Positions 24,186 through 35,835 of a stretch of 64,000 nt of DNA are shown piece after piece (the stretch's first letter is position 1; the number at the start of each line of letters is the position of its first letter). Source of the stretch: Eriocheir sinensis (Eukaryota; Arthropoda; Malacostraca; Decapoda; Varunidae); NCBI RefSeq assembly GCF_024679095.1, contig NC_066516.1, forward strand, positions 21,687,535 to 21,751,534. The letters run 5' to 3'. Made by a program: the position numbers and the translations under genes. Under the pieces are notes generated by a model. That model was not told the DNA's origin. It was given only the letters and a program-made list of their open reading frames with translations, and did no database searches.

Positions 24186-25050
24186 TGTAGGAAACGAGTT
24201 GGAAACCGGATGTGGTTGTGTACCTAATTTCTTCTTACTCACTATCGCTCCCTTACTGACTCACTCACACTCTCCCTCACTCTCTCACTCTCTCTTTCTC
24301 TTCCTCTCGTCCCCCTCTTTCTCCCTGTGAACTAGATAGCGAGCGTTCACCTCTGGCCCTCACACCCTAGCCTCGCACAGCGCTCCCCGGGCAAACCCAC
24401 CGTACTCACACCCCCCTCACCCCATCTCCCTCCCCGTCACCCCCTCTTTCACCATAAGGCACCCACTGAACGTATAGGTAGAGAAGGGAATTAACGAAGA
24501 AGGGACCTTAGAAATTGAAGTGGAGTATAATTAACGGCAGGTAAAGATGCTACCTGAAAGGGCCAAGTGGAGGCTAGTGCATTGCCTTCGAGGTGAGGGC
24601 CAAACGGAGTGCCATCTTGCCCAATCCTTCATCAGTGAGCTACTTTGGCCCTTAGCTCCCCTTTGACGAGGTGCCACTCTCCCCTGGCACACTCCCTCCC
24701 CTCAGACCTTGCTGCGCCTCATTGCTACTGCGGCGTAAGGGCGAGAGTCCCTTCCCTGATCTTGTGACTCAGAAAGGGGCTAAGGGAAGCTCATTTTTTA
24801 GGGGGGATGAAGGGGAAAGAGTGTCACCGTCACCGCTCCCTGGCACTGCGCCCCCTCACCCCTCACCCCTTCTTCTTCAGCCTCCAGCACCTCTAGCCTC
24901 CTCTTTGACAGCAATCACTGCCTTCACCATTACCCTCACCACCACCATCACCGCCACCATCACCACCATCATCACCGCCACCTCGGCTAACATGTGTTTT
25001 AGACTGAAAGGAAAATAAAAGTTCCTGTGCAAAGAGGAGCTTGTGTTCCT
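24186..25050. other. single-copy stretch, no recognised gene
   Basis: Mixed composition. A short CAC/ATC tract lies at 24.91-24.98 kb, and the rest is unique with no coding motif. Confidence 0.5.
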
Positions 25051-25053
25051 GAC

Positions 25054-25096
<43 letters not shown>
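25054..25096. repeat. (CA)n microsatellite
   Basis: About 42 bp of CA. Confidence 0.95.
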
Positions 25097-25098
<2 letters not shown>

Positions 25099-25294
25099 AC
25101 CGACGAATAATTAACCGAAAATCTGAACTCGGGTGAATCTAATTACGTCGGAAGGAGAGGAGGGGGGGGGGGGGACACACTATTACAGGCAACAGGAAGC
25201 TCGACCGTACCTTGCCTTAACGACCCACTCTCTTCCTTTTCCTTTCCTTACTTTTGTTTTACCTCTTCTTGTTTTAATTTCCCTTTTCTCTTCT

Positions 25295-25317
25295 TCCTCC
25301 TCCTCCTCCTCCTCCTC

Positions 25318-25379
<62 letters not shown>

Positions 25380-25380
25380 G
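25295..25380. repeat. (TCC)n then (CTA)n array
   Basis: A TCC array switches at about 25318 to about 60 bp of perfect CTA triplets. Confidence 0.95.
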
Positions 25381-25993
25381 CTCATCATCATAATTATCAG
25401 TCTATCATAAGTCTCCTCCCTGGCCTTTGACGTTACTTTCCCTCCTCCTCTTTTTCCTCCTTCTCCTCCTCCTCCTCCTCCTCAGTCTCCCTCACCCTCC
25501 TTCCCTCAGTCCACCATATCTCTCACCCACATATCGGTGAGTGAAGAAACAAAGACGCTACTTAGAATACCTATATCTCCGTCCCTAACCTCCTCCTCCT
25601 TCTCCTTCTCTACTCCTGCCGCGCTAAGTGAATCAAATGGTCTTCCCTTCTTTATCTTCCTATTCCTTGACGCGTCTCGCCCAAACAGGGAACGAGTGAG
25701 AAGGCAAACACTCCCCCCCCCTCGCACCCCATCCCCCCAGCCCTAAGCCAGCCATTACCGCCGTGTTTGCTCGCCTAATATTGGAGGGACGAGACGGGCG
25801 ATAACAGGAGGATTAGGCGGAGGGAATGTTGGTTTTTGAGGTCGAGGAATAACTTATCTTGGAGTTTATTTTGGTGGTTTGTGTTGAGTTATTGTACTGA
25901 TATGCATAATTTATTCAACGCGTGACCCCGAGCGAGCAAATGAGGAGAAGAGTAGAGAGTGTCTGTGTCTTTGGGGGGGAAGGAGGGGAGGGG

Positions 25994-26373
<380 letters not shown>

Positions 26374-26691
26374 CTAGATATGTTTCGCCAGGTAATGACG
26401 TCAGGTGAGCGGAAGAAGCCAGGTGAGAGGATGACGAGGAAGAGAGGAAAAGGAAGAAGAAATTGAGAGTGGAGGATGGCGGATGAGGAAGAGGGAGAAT
26501 GAGTGGGAGACGAGTGGGGGGAGGAAGGAGAGGAGGAGGAGGAGGAGGAGGAGGAGAGAGAGAACGAAGAGGGAGAGAGAGGAACGAACGAACGAAAGGA
26601 CAGAAAGCCATGAAGGGGTCACTCAACCTTTTGCATATATAAGTTTGAGAAGAGAAACAAAGAAACGAAGGAAACGAGGAACCTAAAAGCA

Positions 26692-26768
26692 AGTAGCGGG
26701 CTTTTATTTCACAGTTGTTACCTTTTTTATGCCCTTGAACTGACTCCTCTGCTGTAAAAAAAAAAAAG
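26692..26768 (-). mobile_element. dispersed poly-A element, copy 1
   Basis: The + strand reads agtagcgggcttttatttca, then cttttttatgcccttgaactg, then ctcctctgctgtaaaaaaaa. Read from the minus strand this is a T-run, ACAGCAGAGGAG, cagttcaagggcat, then aaaagcccgctact. The same order occurs at 60821-60897 and in opposite orientation at 42670-42745. Three copies in 64 kb with A-rich inner parts suggest a short retroposed element, and similar sequences are common in decapod transcripts (from memory). Family not named. Confidence 0.7.
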
Positions 26769-26842
26769 TGTATCCAAACAAGAAAATCACTCCCGACGCC
26801 TGCATATGACTTTCACTCTCTACTGGAGGAGGACCAAGGAAC

Positions 26843-26896
26843 ACAAGCAGACCAAGGAGGAGGAGGAGGAGGAGGAGGAGGAAGAGGAGGAGGAAT
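26843..26896. repeat. (AGG)n tract
   Basis: Perfect then degenerate AGG triplets. Confidence 0.92.
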
Positions 26897-26899
26897 GAA

Positions 26900-27560
26900 T
26901 GAAAACAAGAGCGGTTGCAAAACAAGAACCTAAAATGAGGACGGATAAAAAAAGAGAAAATATAAATAAAAAGAAAAAAAATCGTAGCGGGATGTAAACA
27001 AAGAAAAAAAACGTAAGAGATTGAATACATTTAGAACTGATGGACATTAAATAAAGAAGCGAATAAATGAATAAAATGAATAAAAGAGAATAACTAAGGA
27101 CATACATAGACAGTGAAATCATTAGACAGAAAAACAGCGGGAAAAATAATAGCGACAGAAAAAGAAAGTTAGTGAATATGTGGAAAGAAAAAGCAGTGAG
27201 GAAGAAGGAGGAGGAGGAGGAAAGAAGGAGAACAAAAGGTAGAGGAAGGAAAATAAAAGGAGATATGAATGAAAAATATTGAAGAGGAGGAAAAAGACGA
27301 GGGGAGAAAAGAGGAAAATCTCAGACGAGCCGAGGAGGAGAAAGCGCATCAAAAGGAGATGAGAGGAAGAATTTGGAGCAAGAAAGAGCCAGGAACTGTA
27401 CCCAAACGACTGAAAGGAAGAGGAGGAGGAGGAGGAGGAGGAGGAGGAGGAGAAAAAGGAGACAAAAAGTTAGGTGAAAAGAAATTGGAGAAAAACTACA
27501 TTGGAGGTAATGGAGGAGATGGAACAGGGGGAGGAGGAGGAGGAGGAGATTCCCTTTGTA
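26900..27560. repeat. purine-rich block with (AGG)n cores
   Basis: About 660 bp of A and G rich + strand, with AGG cores at 27205-27222, 27418-27453 and 27530-27550. Lys/Arg/Glu-rich and, on the minus strand, Phe/Leu/Ser-rich open frames are composition artefacts. Confidence 0.8.
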
Positions 27561-27577
27561 TACAGATATCCTTGAGG

Positions 27578-27926
<349 letters not shown>

Positions 27927-28105
27927 TACATACACCCATTTGATAATTAAAGGTATGGGAAAATGAAGGGGAAAGGAGACACAAAGGAGGAGGAGGAGGA
28001 GGAGGAGGAATCATAAATGAGAGTGAGAGTGGAGGTTGGAGGTGAGAGGAGTAGAAAGAGAAGCAGAATAAGGGGAGTAAGCAGGGAGCAGGAACCCTAT
28101 CCCCC

Positions 28106-28109
<4 letters not shown>

Positions 28110-28189
<80 letters not shown>
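28110..28189. repeat. (TG)n microsatellite
   Basis: About 80 bp of perfect TG. Confidence 0.97.
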
Positions 28190-28599
28190 AAGCTTTCAGG
28201 CGCGTGCACTGTGATCCTGCCTCGAAGTAAAAAGGAGTGGAGGAGGAGAGATGTGGAGGACGGGAGGTGTGGAAGAGGGGAACAAAGGGAGGGAGGGAGG
28301 GAAGAGAGGTGGAGGGGAAGCGGCATGGGGGAGAGGGCGTTGGGGAGAAAGATGGGTGGAGCAATGTGGAAGAGTGGAGAGCAGGGAGGTTAAGTGGGGG
28401 AGAAAGGGGGAGCGGAGGGTGAAGAAGAAGGAAAAAGAAGAGGAGGAAGAGGGAGTGGGGTGAATAAAAAAAGGCAGATTAAGTTCCTATATCTTGAATT
28501 AAAAAAAAAAAGTCGTTAAATTTCCAGTTCTAAATAAAGTCGAGTAAAACAAAAGAAAGGAGGAAAAACAAAAAGGTACGATTCACTTTTATTGTTTTC

Positions 28600-30390
28600 T
28601 CAGACTCATGGGCGCGACCTCCAATTTTCTCCCCTCCCCCTCCCCACTTCCCACAGCTACAGGTCCTCCCCTCTTCCTCCCCCTCGCCCCCTTTCCCCGC
28701 CTCCCTGTGCCGCCACTACTCAGCTATGACGAAAGCAAGAAACTCATGACGTCACAACTCGCGGGAAGGGGAAGAAAAGGGGGAAAGGGAAGGAAGGCGG
28801 GAGGGGGAGCAAAGGGGGAAGGGAAAGGAAAGGGGTAGTGGCAGGTAGTGGGGATGACTGAGGAAAGAGGAAGAGTATTGGGAGTAGATGGAGGAGGAGG
28901 AGGAGAGGGGACGTTCAATGGGCAGTCGATGAAGTGATAGGAGTGGACAGAGGGGAGTGGATGATGGAGAGGGCCAAGGGAGAGTGGGTGAAGAGGGGGA
29001 AGAGAGGGTGCAGGTAGTGGATGGAAGGGGGAGGGGAGGGTAACCTTGAGGCGGAGTTAAAGGAATCAATCTATTGGCGGTGGGCGCCGCGCCACGGGGC
29101 AGGACAGCAGTGAAAACATAGGCTGGGCGTGAGTTGCTCAACGAACAGCTTGCTGCAGCCCAAGACAAGAGTGACGTCACCAAGACTTTTACTAGTGAAA
29201 AGGGACACACGGCCGAAAGTCCGCCAGAAGCTACGACTCTTGGGTCCCTCTCGCCCGCAGCGGTGCGCCTCGCGTCTCGTGGACATAGTTGTTGTGAAGC
29301 AGCGAACCCAGTTGTCAGCGGGGGCAACGAACTCCGCGGCCCTGAGTGCCAGAGGGGCCACCCGGGTGCCAGCAGGGAGGGGGGAAAGGCTCCGTGGATG
29401 TCCTTCTGGCTCGGAGTGCCGTGGTCCATAATCTACACACTCTTACGCTCCTCGTAGGTGAATGAACTAGCCTCGCTCGCGCCGCCCGTGGCCTAGTTAT
29501 TTCCCCGTGTAGTGCGGGCGCACATGAAAGTGAAATGGCTGTGCGCTGCGAGCGGGGCCCAACGCGAGGCTAGCGCCAGAACTGCTGACCCGGTTTTACA
29601 TCACCAGGGGAAAGAAGTGACGAGGTATGCGGAAGGTGCAATGAACTAGCCTCTCCCGCGGCCCCGGAGCGCGGAGTGGCACTGAGGGCCACGGCGCGCC
29701 GAGGGCCACCTGCGCTCCACCTGCGGGAGGCACGGGAGCACCGCCGCGCCAGAGAAAGTCTTCGGCCGGGGTTGATGAACTGGGAACCTCGACCCCATAT
29801 ACGCCGACGCCGCCAGCCCTGGACCAGAGCCTTGTGCAGCCTTCTGGGCCTTGCGACACCGCGGCTCCTGCAAGGCCTGCGTCGCCCAGGCATGGCCGCC
29901 GCTGTTATGCACGCCCCATTATCACGACGTGCGCTTTTAACTGAGAAGCGGAGGACTTCTAGAGTTTCAAGGTCTGGACAGTAAGGGATCATTCTTGACG
30001 ATCTAACAATCAATCGGTCGCGCCAACAGCTGCACCCTTTAGTACGCTCGTGCCTGCGGGGAGGGATAACAGTGAAGCTCTCATCGTGACTCCCTCGCAC
30101 CTGAGCTCTTGAGGAGAAAGCAAGCGCGGACATTCTTGAGCGCAGGCCACGTAGCTGCATGGCCGCAGACGGTTTTATTATCGTCTGCGTGGCTGATTAG
30201 CGAGGCGGACTAAGGTGACGCAGGTGACGGGAGCAGAGCGAGGAATGAGCGGAGGATTACCGGGAATCAGGCGAGAGTGGAGGAAAGTAATGTATTCTTA
30301 TTATCATTCTCCTTAGCGTTTGGTCGTTAGTGAGCTTCGGCCATTAAAAGGTTATAATGATAGTGTCCATTTATTTTCTGGGATGTGCTG
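28600..30390. other. GC-rich single-copy block, no assigned gene
   Basis: The start (28.62-29.04 kb) is C-rich then G-rich, and 29.05-30.24 kb is balanced GC-rich single-copy DNA. It contains the longest non-repetitive open frame of the window, a 196-codon minus frame at 29570-30160. That frame is Arg/Ser-rich and overlaps other open frames on both strands, with no motif. A phrase aatgaactagcctc occurs twice (about 29460 and 29640). I see no RNA gene. Confidence 0.4.

Positions 30391-30391
<1 letters not shown>

Positions 30392-30431
<40 letters not shown>
30392..30431. repeat. (TG)n microsatellite
   Basis: About 40 bp of TG. Confidence 0.95.
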
Positions 30432-30435
<4 letters not shown>

Positions 30436-30857
30436 ATGAGGGGTCTTATCAATGGAGGCTGTGAAGGGGAGGGGGCGTTAGGACAGTCCTTACTCCAACC
30501 CGTTCACCCTTCTCCCTTCCCCCTCTCCCTGGGGCTCCCCCCCCTCCCCCGTCTTTCCTGGTCTGCGCATGCCACAGGATACAAGAGTCGCCGTTGCAGG
30601 TTCTTTCCGACGTGCTGAAAATAAAATGCATTAACTAAACATGGCCGGCCGATGTCCACTCCCGAGGTAAGCTGCCCCGGGGAGGCTTTCCCTGGGCCGG
30701 GCGGCTGAGTCTCCCCTGCCTGCCCAGGCATCGACAGAAAAGGTGGAGGCTGGCAGCAGGGTGGAGCCATGGCTGATGCTTGCCGCGGGCCGCGGCAGCG
30801 TGAGTGGGGGCGCAACAGGTGGCGGAGGCTCCGTGCACGTGGCTGTGTTTATGTTCC

Positions 30858-30890
30858 TCAGCTGATCGCTGCCGCCGGTCAGCTGATCGC
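30858..30890. promoter_or_regulatory. pair of TCAGCTGATCGC sites
   Basis: The 12-base word tcagctgatcgc occurs twice, 21 bp start to start (about two helical turns), with gccgccgg between. TCAGCTGA is a perfect palindrome containing the E-box CAGCTG bound by bHLH dimers. The pair lies about 250 bp past the donor of the 31133-31280 exon, where an intronic control element could sit. Function is inferred only from the motif. Confidence 0.3.
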
Positions 30891-31132
30891 ACTCCCCCTT
30901 TAAGGAGGGAGGCTGCTCCTGCCGCTCATGCTTACGCAATGCTTTCATTTGTATATCAGAAGAATAGACACCTAAAGGCAATAAATGTTGGGCAAGGTGA
31001 GGGCACGGGTGTGCAGCAACATGTAGCGGAAGAGTCTGTGAGAATAAAGGGGGGAAGGAGGGGGGATCAGGAGGTGGGGGTTGGGGGGTCGGGGGTTGGG
31101 CATTGGGGTAAGTATGCCTAAGCGTGACTCAC

Positions 31133-31280
31133 CTGCAAGGATGACCTCGAGCAGCATCGGGGGATTGGGGTTCCGGGGGGGGTTGTCAAGACACTTCTTG
31201 GCGGAAGCGTTGTCAGATGAAGCATCGTAGGATTCACGAGGCTTTTGCACGAGGTTGTGGTAGTCCCGAAAGACGGTCAT
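31133..31280 (-). CDS. candidate first coding exon, unknown gene
   Basis: On the minus strand an ATG at 31280 in good context (ctcaccATGa) opens 49 codons plus one base. These end in a textbook donor, ccttgcag|gtgagt. The translation begins MTVFRDYHNLVQKPRESYD, continues with a Ser/Asn/Lys-rich part, and ends NPPMLLEVILA. Residue composition is protein-like and codons are mixed, unlike the repeat-derived frames around it. There is no signal peptide, and the final hydrophobic stretch is too short for a membrane helix. Exit phase is 1, as in the exon at 15258-15318, so both could splice to one acceptor as alternative first exons. A G-rich tract (31045-31110, + strand) lies just inside the putative intron. 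I do not recognise the protein. Confidence 0.5.
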
Positions 31281-32630
31281 GGTGAGTCCGGGGTGACGGG
31301 GCTGACAGGGATTCCTCAGACTGTGTCTTCTCCTGAATATCTTGTGCGTGTGTTGGTGAGCGCGTCAGGCTGGCAGCAGAGGTGATCCGAGTGTGCTTGT
31401 GTCAGCTTCCTGATTCCGTAGAGCACGGCAGACTCCCCCAGGATGAGCGGCGAAGGGTGAGTATATGTCCCAGGTTCACGAAGAGCGGTTCCTCAAGTCC
31501 CATGAGAGCTCATGCTTGGCACTCGCATGTAAACAAACACAGACACTCGCCGCTCCAGGGTGCTACGTAACACGACACACACACAGTTCACGATTAATTC
31601 CGGGCACAAGGCGTCGCGGAAGGGCAGAGGGTCCACAAGAGGGGGTTGACAACACACAGGAACGCACGTAAGCACGCACACAGCGGTGGAGAGCGGGGGG
31701 ATGTAGAGCCCAACGTCACGGCGTGGCGGTGCGGACCCGACTGAACGGCCATCAGGGCGCGGACCTCCAGAGAGTGAGAGTTGCTGCGCTCATGACCCAG
31801 TCTCGACACAGCCTCCTGAACCTCCCCGCCTCCCTCTCTCCTGACAGTCCTACACCCTTGGAGGATCACCTGTGAGGGCACCACAAGGAAGCTTCGGCAA
31901 ACCTTCGGCAGTGCCTCCACACACCGCCCGAGACGTCCTGCCAAACAGCGAGAGTCACCTTGCCAACCGAGCAAAGAAAACGAGAGCGAGCCTGAGGAGC
32001 GGAGGAGCACCACAGCAATTCAAGCTGACATGATGGGCCCGCAAGATTTGTTGAGCTCCTGCTGGGGAGCCAGAGGGGCAGCAGGGGCCTGGTGACTCAC
32101 TCGGCCACAGAATGCTTATGGAGACATGCTGAATGCAATAGCGGAGCCCATTCACTCCCCTGGAAGTTAGAAACTGATGTCTGTTGCCGTCCACTCGTCC
32201 AGTCAATCACCCAACCAGCTGCCAAGGAAGGCATTCAAATGCCAAGCAAGCCCACCCATAATTTATCCGATTGATGCTCAATCTAATATCAGTCCATATT
32301 GTCAAAATGCCAGCGATTCGTGTGTCAGACATCCTCAGAATCAATAGCGGAAGTCGACAGTCCATTCATTATTCATCGGTCAAGTCAGGCGATCAGACTA
32401 CCAGCTTATACATGCTTCCTTTAGTCTTTGCACCCAAATATTACTCTGCCGGGCCAGACAACTAGTTAGCCGCCCAACTAATTCAGCACTACAGCCGGAC
32501 AGCAGAGCCAGCCTCCTATGATGAAGGTTCCCTGCCTTGAGAACCCAACAATCTGCAGTTATCTGTGTCAACCGGTAAAGTAGTTAACACCAACCAGGGC
32601 ATCCAACCAGCCACTTGCAAGTCATCCAAC
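31281..32630. other. single-copy stretch upstream of the 31-kb exon
   Basis: In minus-strand sense this is the region 5' of the ATG at 31280 and the place for a 5' UTR and promoter. 31.3-32.1 kb is moderately GC-rich without arrays, and 32.1-32.6 kb is balanced unique sequence. No TATA box is convincing. No other gene is recognised. Confidence 0.4.
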
Positions 32631-32639
32631 ATCCACTCC

Positions 32640-32765
32640 GCTAGCCAGCCAGCCAGCCAGCCAACCAGCCAGCCAGCCAGTCAGTCAGTCACTTAGCCAG
32701 TCAGTTAGCCAGCCAGTCGGCCAGCCAGTTAGCCAGTCAGCAAACCAGCCAGCCCGCCGTCCAGC
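32640..32765. repeat. degenerate (CCAG)n tetranucleotide array
   Basis: Units of cag, ccag, tcag and ttag fill about 125 bp. A similar array lies at 62940-63095. Confidence 0.92.
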
Positions 32766-32859
32766 AGGCATCATGGCCCTCCTCCCCGTGCTTTCAGGTC
32801 AAGGTGTCTCCGCCGTGCCTTCTCAATAGCACCGAACTGGGTCACCTCCTCCTCCACTG

Positions 32860-33125
32860 CCTCCGTTTTTCCCTCCTCCACCTGAAGCCTCCTTCCTCCA
32901 CTCCAACCTTTCCTCTATTCGGTAGAGTCCTCCTCCTCCTCCTCCTCCTCCTCCTCCTCCTCCACTCCACACTTCACCACCACAGTTTACATAATTAATA
33001 AGCATCTTCCGCCATAAGGGTTCGCTGTATATTAATTTTCGGAGGCGTTCCTTTTTCTAGTTCACCTGCAAGCCTATACTCTCCGCCTCCCTCCCCCGCC
33101 GCCGCCGCCACCGCCGCCGCCGCCC
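32860..33125. repeat. (TCC)n and (GCC)n triplets
   Basis: TCC array at 32928-32962 and a GCC array with one ACC unit at 33096-33124. Confidence 0.9.
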
Positions 33126-33519
33126 TGCTTCCGATTCACAGCAACACACACACACGCACGTACGCACACAACCCGCTCACGGAACCCATTAGCATCGCCT
33201 CTGTTCCGGTCTATTAACTATTAAGGGTTTCACAGTTTTACGTTCCATTATTTAACGTTACTTGCAGCATACTCTCACTTTTCTTTTTTTCTTTTTTTTT
33301 CCTCTTTTTTTTTTATACCTCTTTACTAGCGCGCCCCCAAAACTCACAAAGACTTTCAATCGTGGTGTTTTTTTTTTTTTCACTCTCCCTGCCGCCTCTT
33401 TTTCTAAGGCTCATGATACTGCACTATAAACTTCCTCTCCCTTTTAGGTCGGATAATTCTCCTCCCTTTGTCCACTTTTGCTTTAGTGCCGTATCCCCCG
33501 AAGGATCTTAATTAAAACA

Positions 33520-33538
33520 GGTGAAGGTGTGTGTGTGT

Positions 33539-33595
<57 letters not shown>

Positions 33596-33612
33596 GGTGT
33601 GTGTGTATACCC
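33520..33612. repeat. (TG)n with flanking gtgaaggtg duplication
   Basis: TG array (33527-33593) with one TATG interruption. The phrase gtgaaggtgtgtgtgt occurs on both sides of it. Confidence 0.93.
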
Positions 33613-33614
33613 TA

Positions 33615-34025
33615 CTTTTTTTTCTCTTTCACCCCTTAACTCACTGCAAACTTCCTCCTCTTTTTAAATTTCCTTTTCATATTTTCCATTTCTTTTACTC
33701 ACATAATTATTTGCTTTACATCTCCTGATCATATCTCCCGGCTCTTTCTTTTGTCCATTTTTACTTTAGTGCAAATTTTCTCTTCTTTTATATATTTCCT
33801 AATTCTTTTCTTCATATCTTTTAATTCTTTCCTTCACATTTACTAATTATTTCCTTTATATTATCGAATTCTTACTTTGGTGCAAATTTCCTCCTCTTTT
33901 TTTTATATATTTCCCAATTCTTTTCTTCGTATCTCCTAATTCTTTTCTTCACATACACCGATTATTTCCTTCAAATCTCCCAATTCTTTCATTCATATAC
34001 ATCAATTTTCATCACCTTTGTTCAT
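33615..34025. repeat. AT-rich degenerate tandem repeat
   Basis: Units built on tttcctaattcttttcttca and tcctaattctttccttcaca recur inexactly every 30-130 bp. The block is T-rich on the + strand with no coding signal. Confidence 0.75.
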
Positions 34026-34212
34026 ACCTCTCTCTCTCACACGCACACACGCACGCAGGCACGCACGCAAACACACGGCAGTTTCCCGCCTTCGTCACCA
34101 GCATGCACCGTCACCATACAACTGACGCATCCTCTCTACCACCGCCGCCACCACCTCCAAACATCAGGGAAACATTACCATCTCACTTCGCACAAACTTC
34201 TGGTCAAGGCTT

Positions 34213-34402
34213 TTACCTAATATTTTTTAATTCGTTTGTGTCTTCTGCTGCACATCTCTTCAGTATCGCCACCAGCGCCTCGAGGGAGCAGGTGAGCGCC
34301 AGTCTCAGGGCCGACCGCCTCGCCGAGACCTCCAGCGCGGGGTCTGCCGTTCTCCCCATCAGCAGATTCAGCCCGGAGGTGGAGGCGTCCGCGCGTGATT
34401 CC
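34213..34402 (-). CDS. possible coding exon, helical protein segment
   Basis: A minus-strand frame runs 62 codons from about 34402 to a TAA at 34213. The translation contains LNLLMGRTADPALEV, then RSALRLALTCSLEALVAI, then LKRCAAEDTNELKNI. Leucine is nearly always CTG or CTC and third positions are mostly G or C, a coding signature. The Leu/Ala periodicity suggests amphipathic helices as in armadillo or HEAT-type proteins, but no family is recognised. An acceptor-like ctgctgtaag ends at 34403. At the other end either the TAA closes the gene or the donor-like attag|gtaaaa at 34217 makes it an internal exon (phase 2). The antisense strand carries its own acceptor/donor pair (34264-34291), so the strand is not certain. 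Confidence 0.35.
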
Positions 34403-34449
34403 CTTACAGCAGAGACACACACGATGACAGGTCTTTTTGGGCATGATTC

Positions 34450-35835
34450 CAGTGACTCAACGCCCCCAGGATGACTCCCCCATCGCTGGGATATGTAACT
34501 CAACGCCCCCAGGATGACTCCCCCATCGCTGGGATATGTAACTCAACGCCCCCAGGATGACTCCCCCATCGCTGGGATATGTAACTCAACGCCCCCAGGA
34601 TGACTCCCCCATCGCTGGGATATGTAACTCAACGCCCCAGGATGACTCCCCATCGCTGGGATATGTAACTCAACGCCCCAGGATGACTCCCCATCGCTGG
34701 GATATGTAACTCAACGCCCCAGGATGACTCCCCATCGCTGGGATATGTAACTCAACGCCCCAGGATGACTCCCCATCGCTGGGATATGTAACTCAACGCC
34801 CCAGGATGACTCCCATCGCTGGGATATAACTCAACGCCCCAGGATGACTCCCCATCGCTGGGATATGTAACTCAACGCCCCAGGATGACTCCCCATCGCT
34901 GGGATATGTAACTCAACGCCCCAGGATGACTCCCCCATCGCTGGGATATGTAACTCAACGCCCCCAGGATGACTCCCCCATCGCTGGGATATAACTCAAC
35001 GCCCCCAGGATGACTCCCCCATCGCTGGGATATGTAACTCAACGCCCCCAGGATGACTCCCCCATCGCTGGGATATATAACTCAACGCCCCCAGGATGAC
35101 TCCCCATCGCTGGGATATATAATTCAACGCCCCAGGATGACTCCCCCATCGCTGGGATATGTAACTCAACGCCCCCAGGATGACTCCCCCATCGCTGGGA
35201 TATGTAACTCAACGCCCCCAGGATGACTCCCCCATCGCTGGGATATGTAACTCAACGCCCCCAGGATGACTCCCCCATCGCTGGGATATGTAACTCAACG
35301 CCCCCAGGATGACTCCCACATCGCTGGGATATGTACTCAACGCCCCAGGATGACCCCATCGCTGGGATATGTAACTCAACGCCCCAGGATGACTCCCCAT
35401 CGCTGGGATATGTAACTCAACGCCCCCAGGATGACTCCCCCATCGCTGGGATATTTAACTCAACGCCCCCAGGATGACTCCCCCATCGCTGGGATATATA
35501 ACTCAACGCCCCCAGGATGACTCCCACATCGCTGGGATATGTAACTCAACGCCCCCAGGATAACTCCCCCATCGCTGGGATATGTAACTCAACGCCCCCA
35601 GGATGACTCCCCCATCGCCGGGCTATCTAACACAACGCCCCACGGATCACTCCCCATCGCTGGGATATGTAACTCAACGCCCCCAGGATGACTCCCCCAT
35701 CGCTGGGATATGTAACTCAACGCCCCCAGGATGACTCCCCCATCGCTGGGATATGTAACTCAACGCCCCCAGGATGACTCCCCCATCGCTGGGATATGTA
35801 ACTCAACGCCCCCAGGATGACTCCCCCATCGCCGG
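34450..35835. repeat. 43-bp minisatellite, 33 copies
   Basis: Thirty-three head-to-tail units start actcaacgccccc and contain aggatgactccc then catcgctgggatatgt. The full unit is 43 bp. Units with C4 instead of C5 in one or both C runs are 41-42 bp and cluster (about 34630-34930 and 35330-35400), showing local spread of variants. Single-site variants include atata, attcaa, cccaca and one divergent unit at about 35620-35660 reading gccgggctatctaacac. The unit is not a multiple of three, so it cannot encode a uniform protein repeat. Confidence 0.98.

Noticed and set aside
29570..30160. 196-codon minus frame in single-copy GC-rich DNA
   Set aside because: It overlaps other open frames of 87-102 codons on both strands, is Arg-rich and motif-free, and has no supporting splice signals. 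GC-rich DNA explains its length.
30640..30680. Short + strand start exon (atggccggccgatg to gag|gtaagc)
   Set aside because: Only 8 codons, no support, and it would be antisense to the intron of the better 31-kb exon.
34450..35835. CRISPR-like array
   Set aside because: Units are directly adjacent with no unique spacers. It is a eukaryotic minisatellite.
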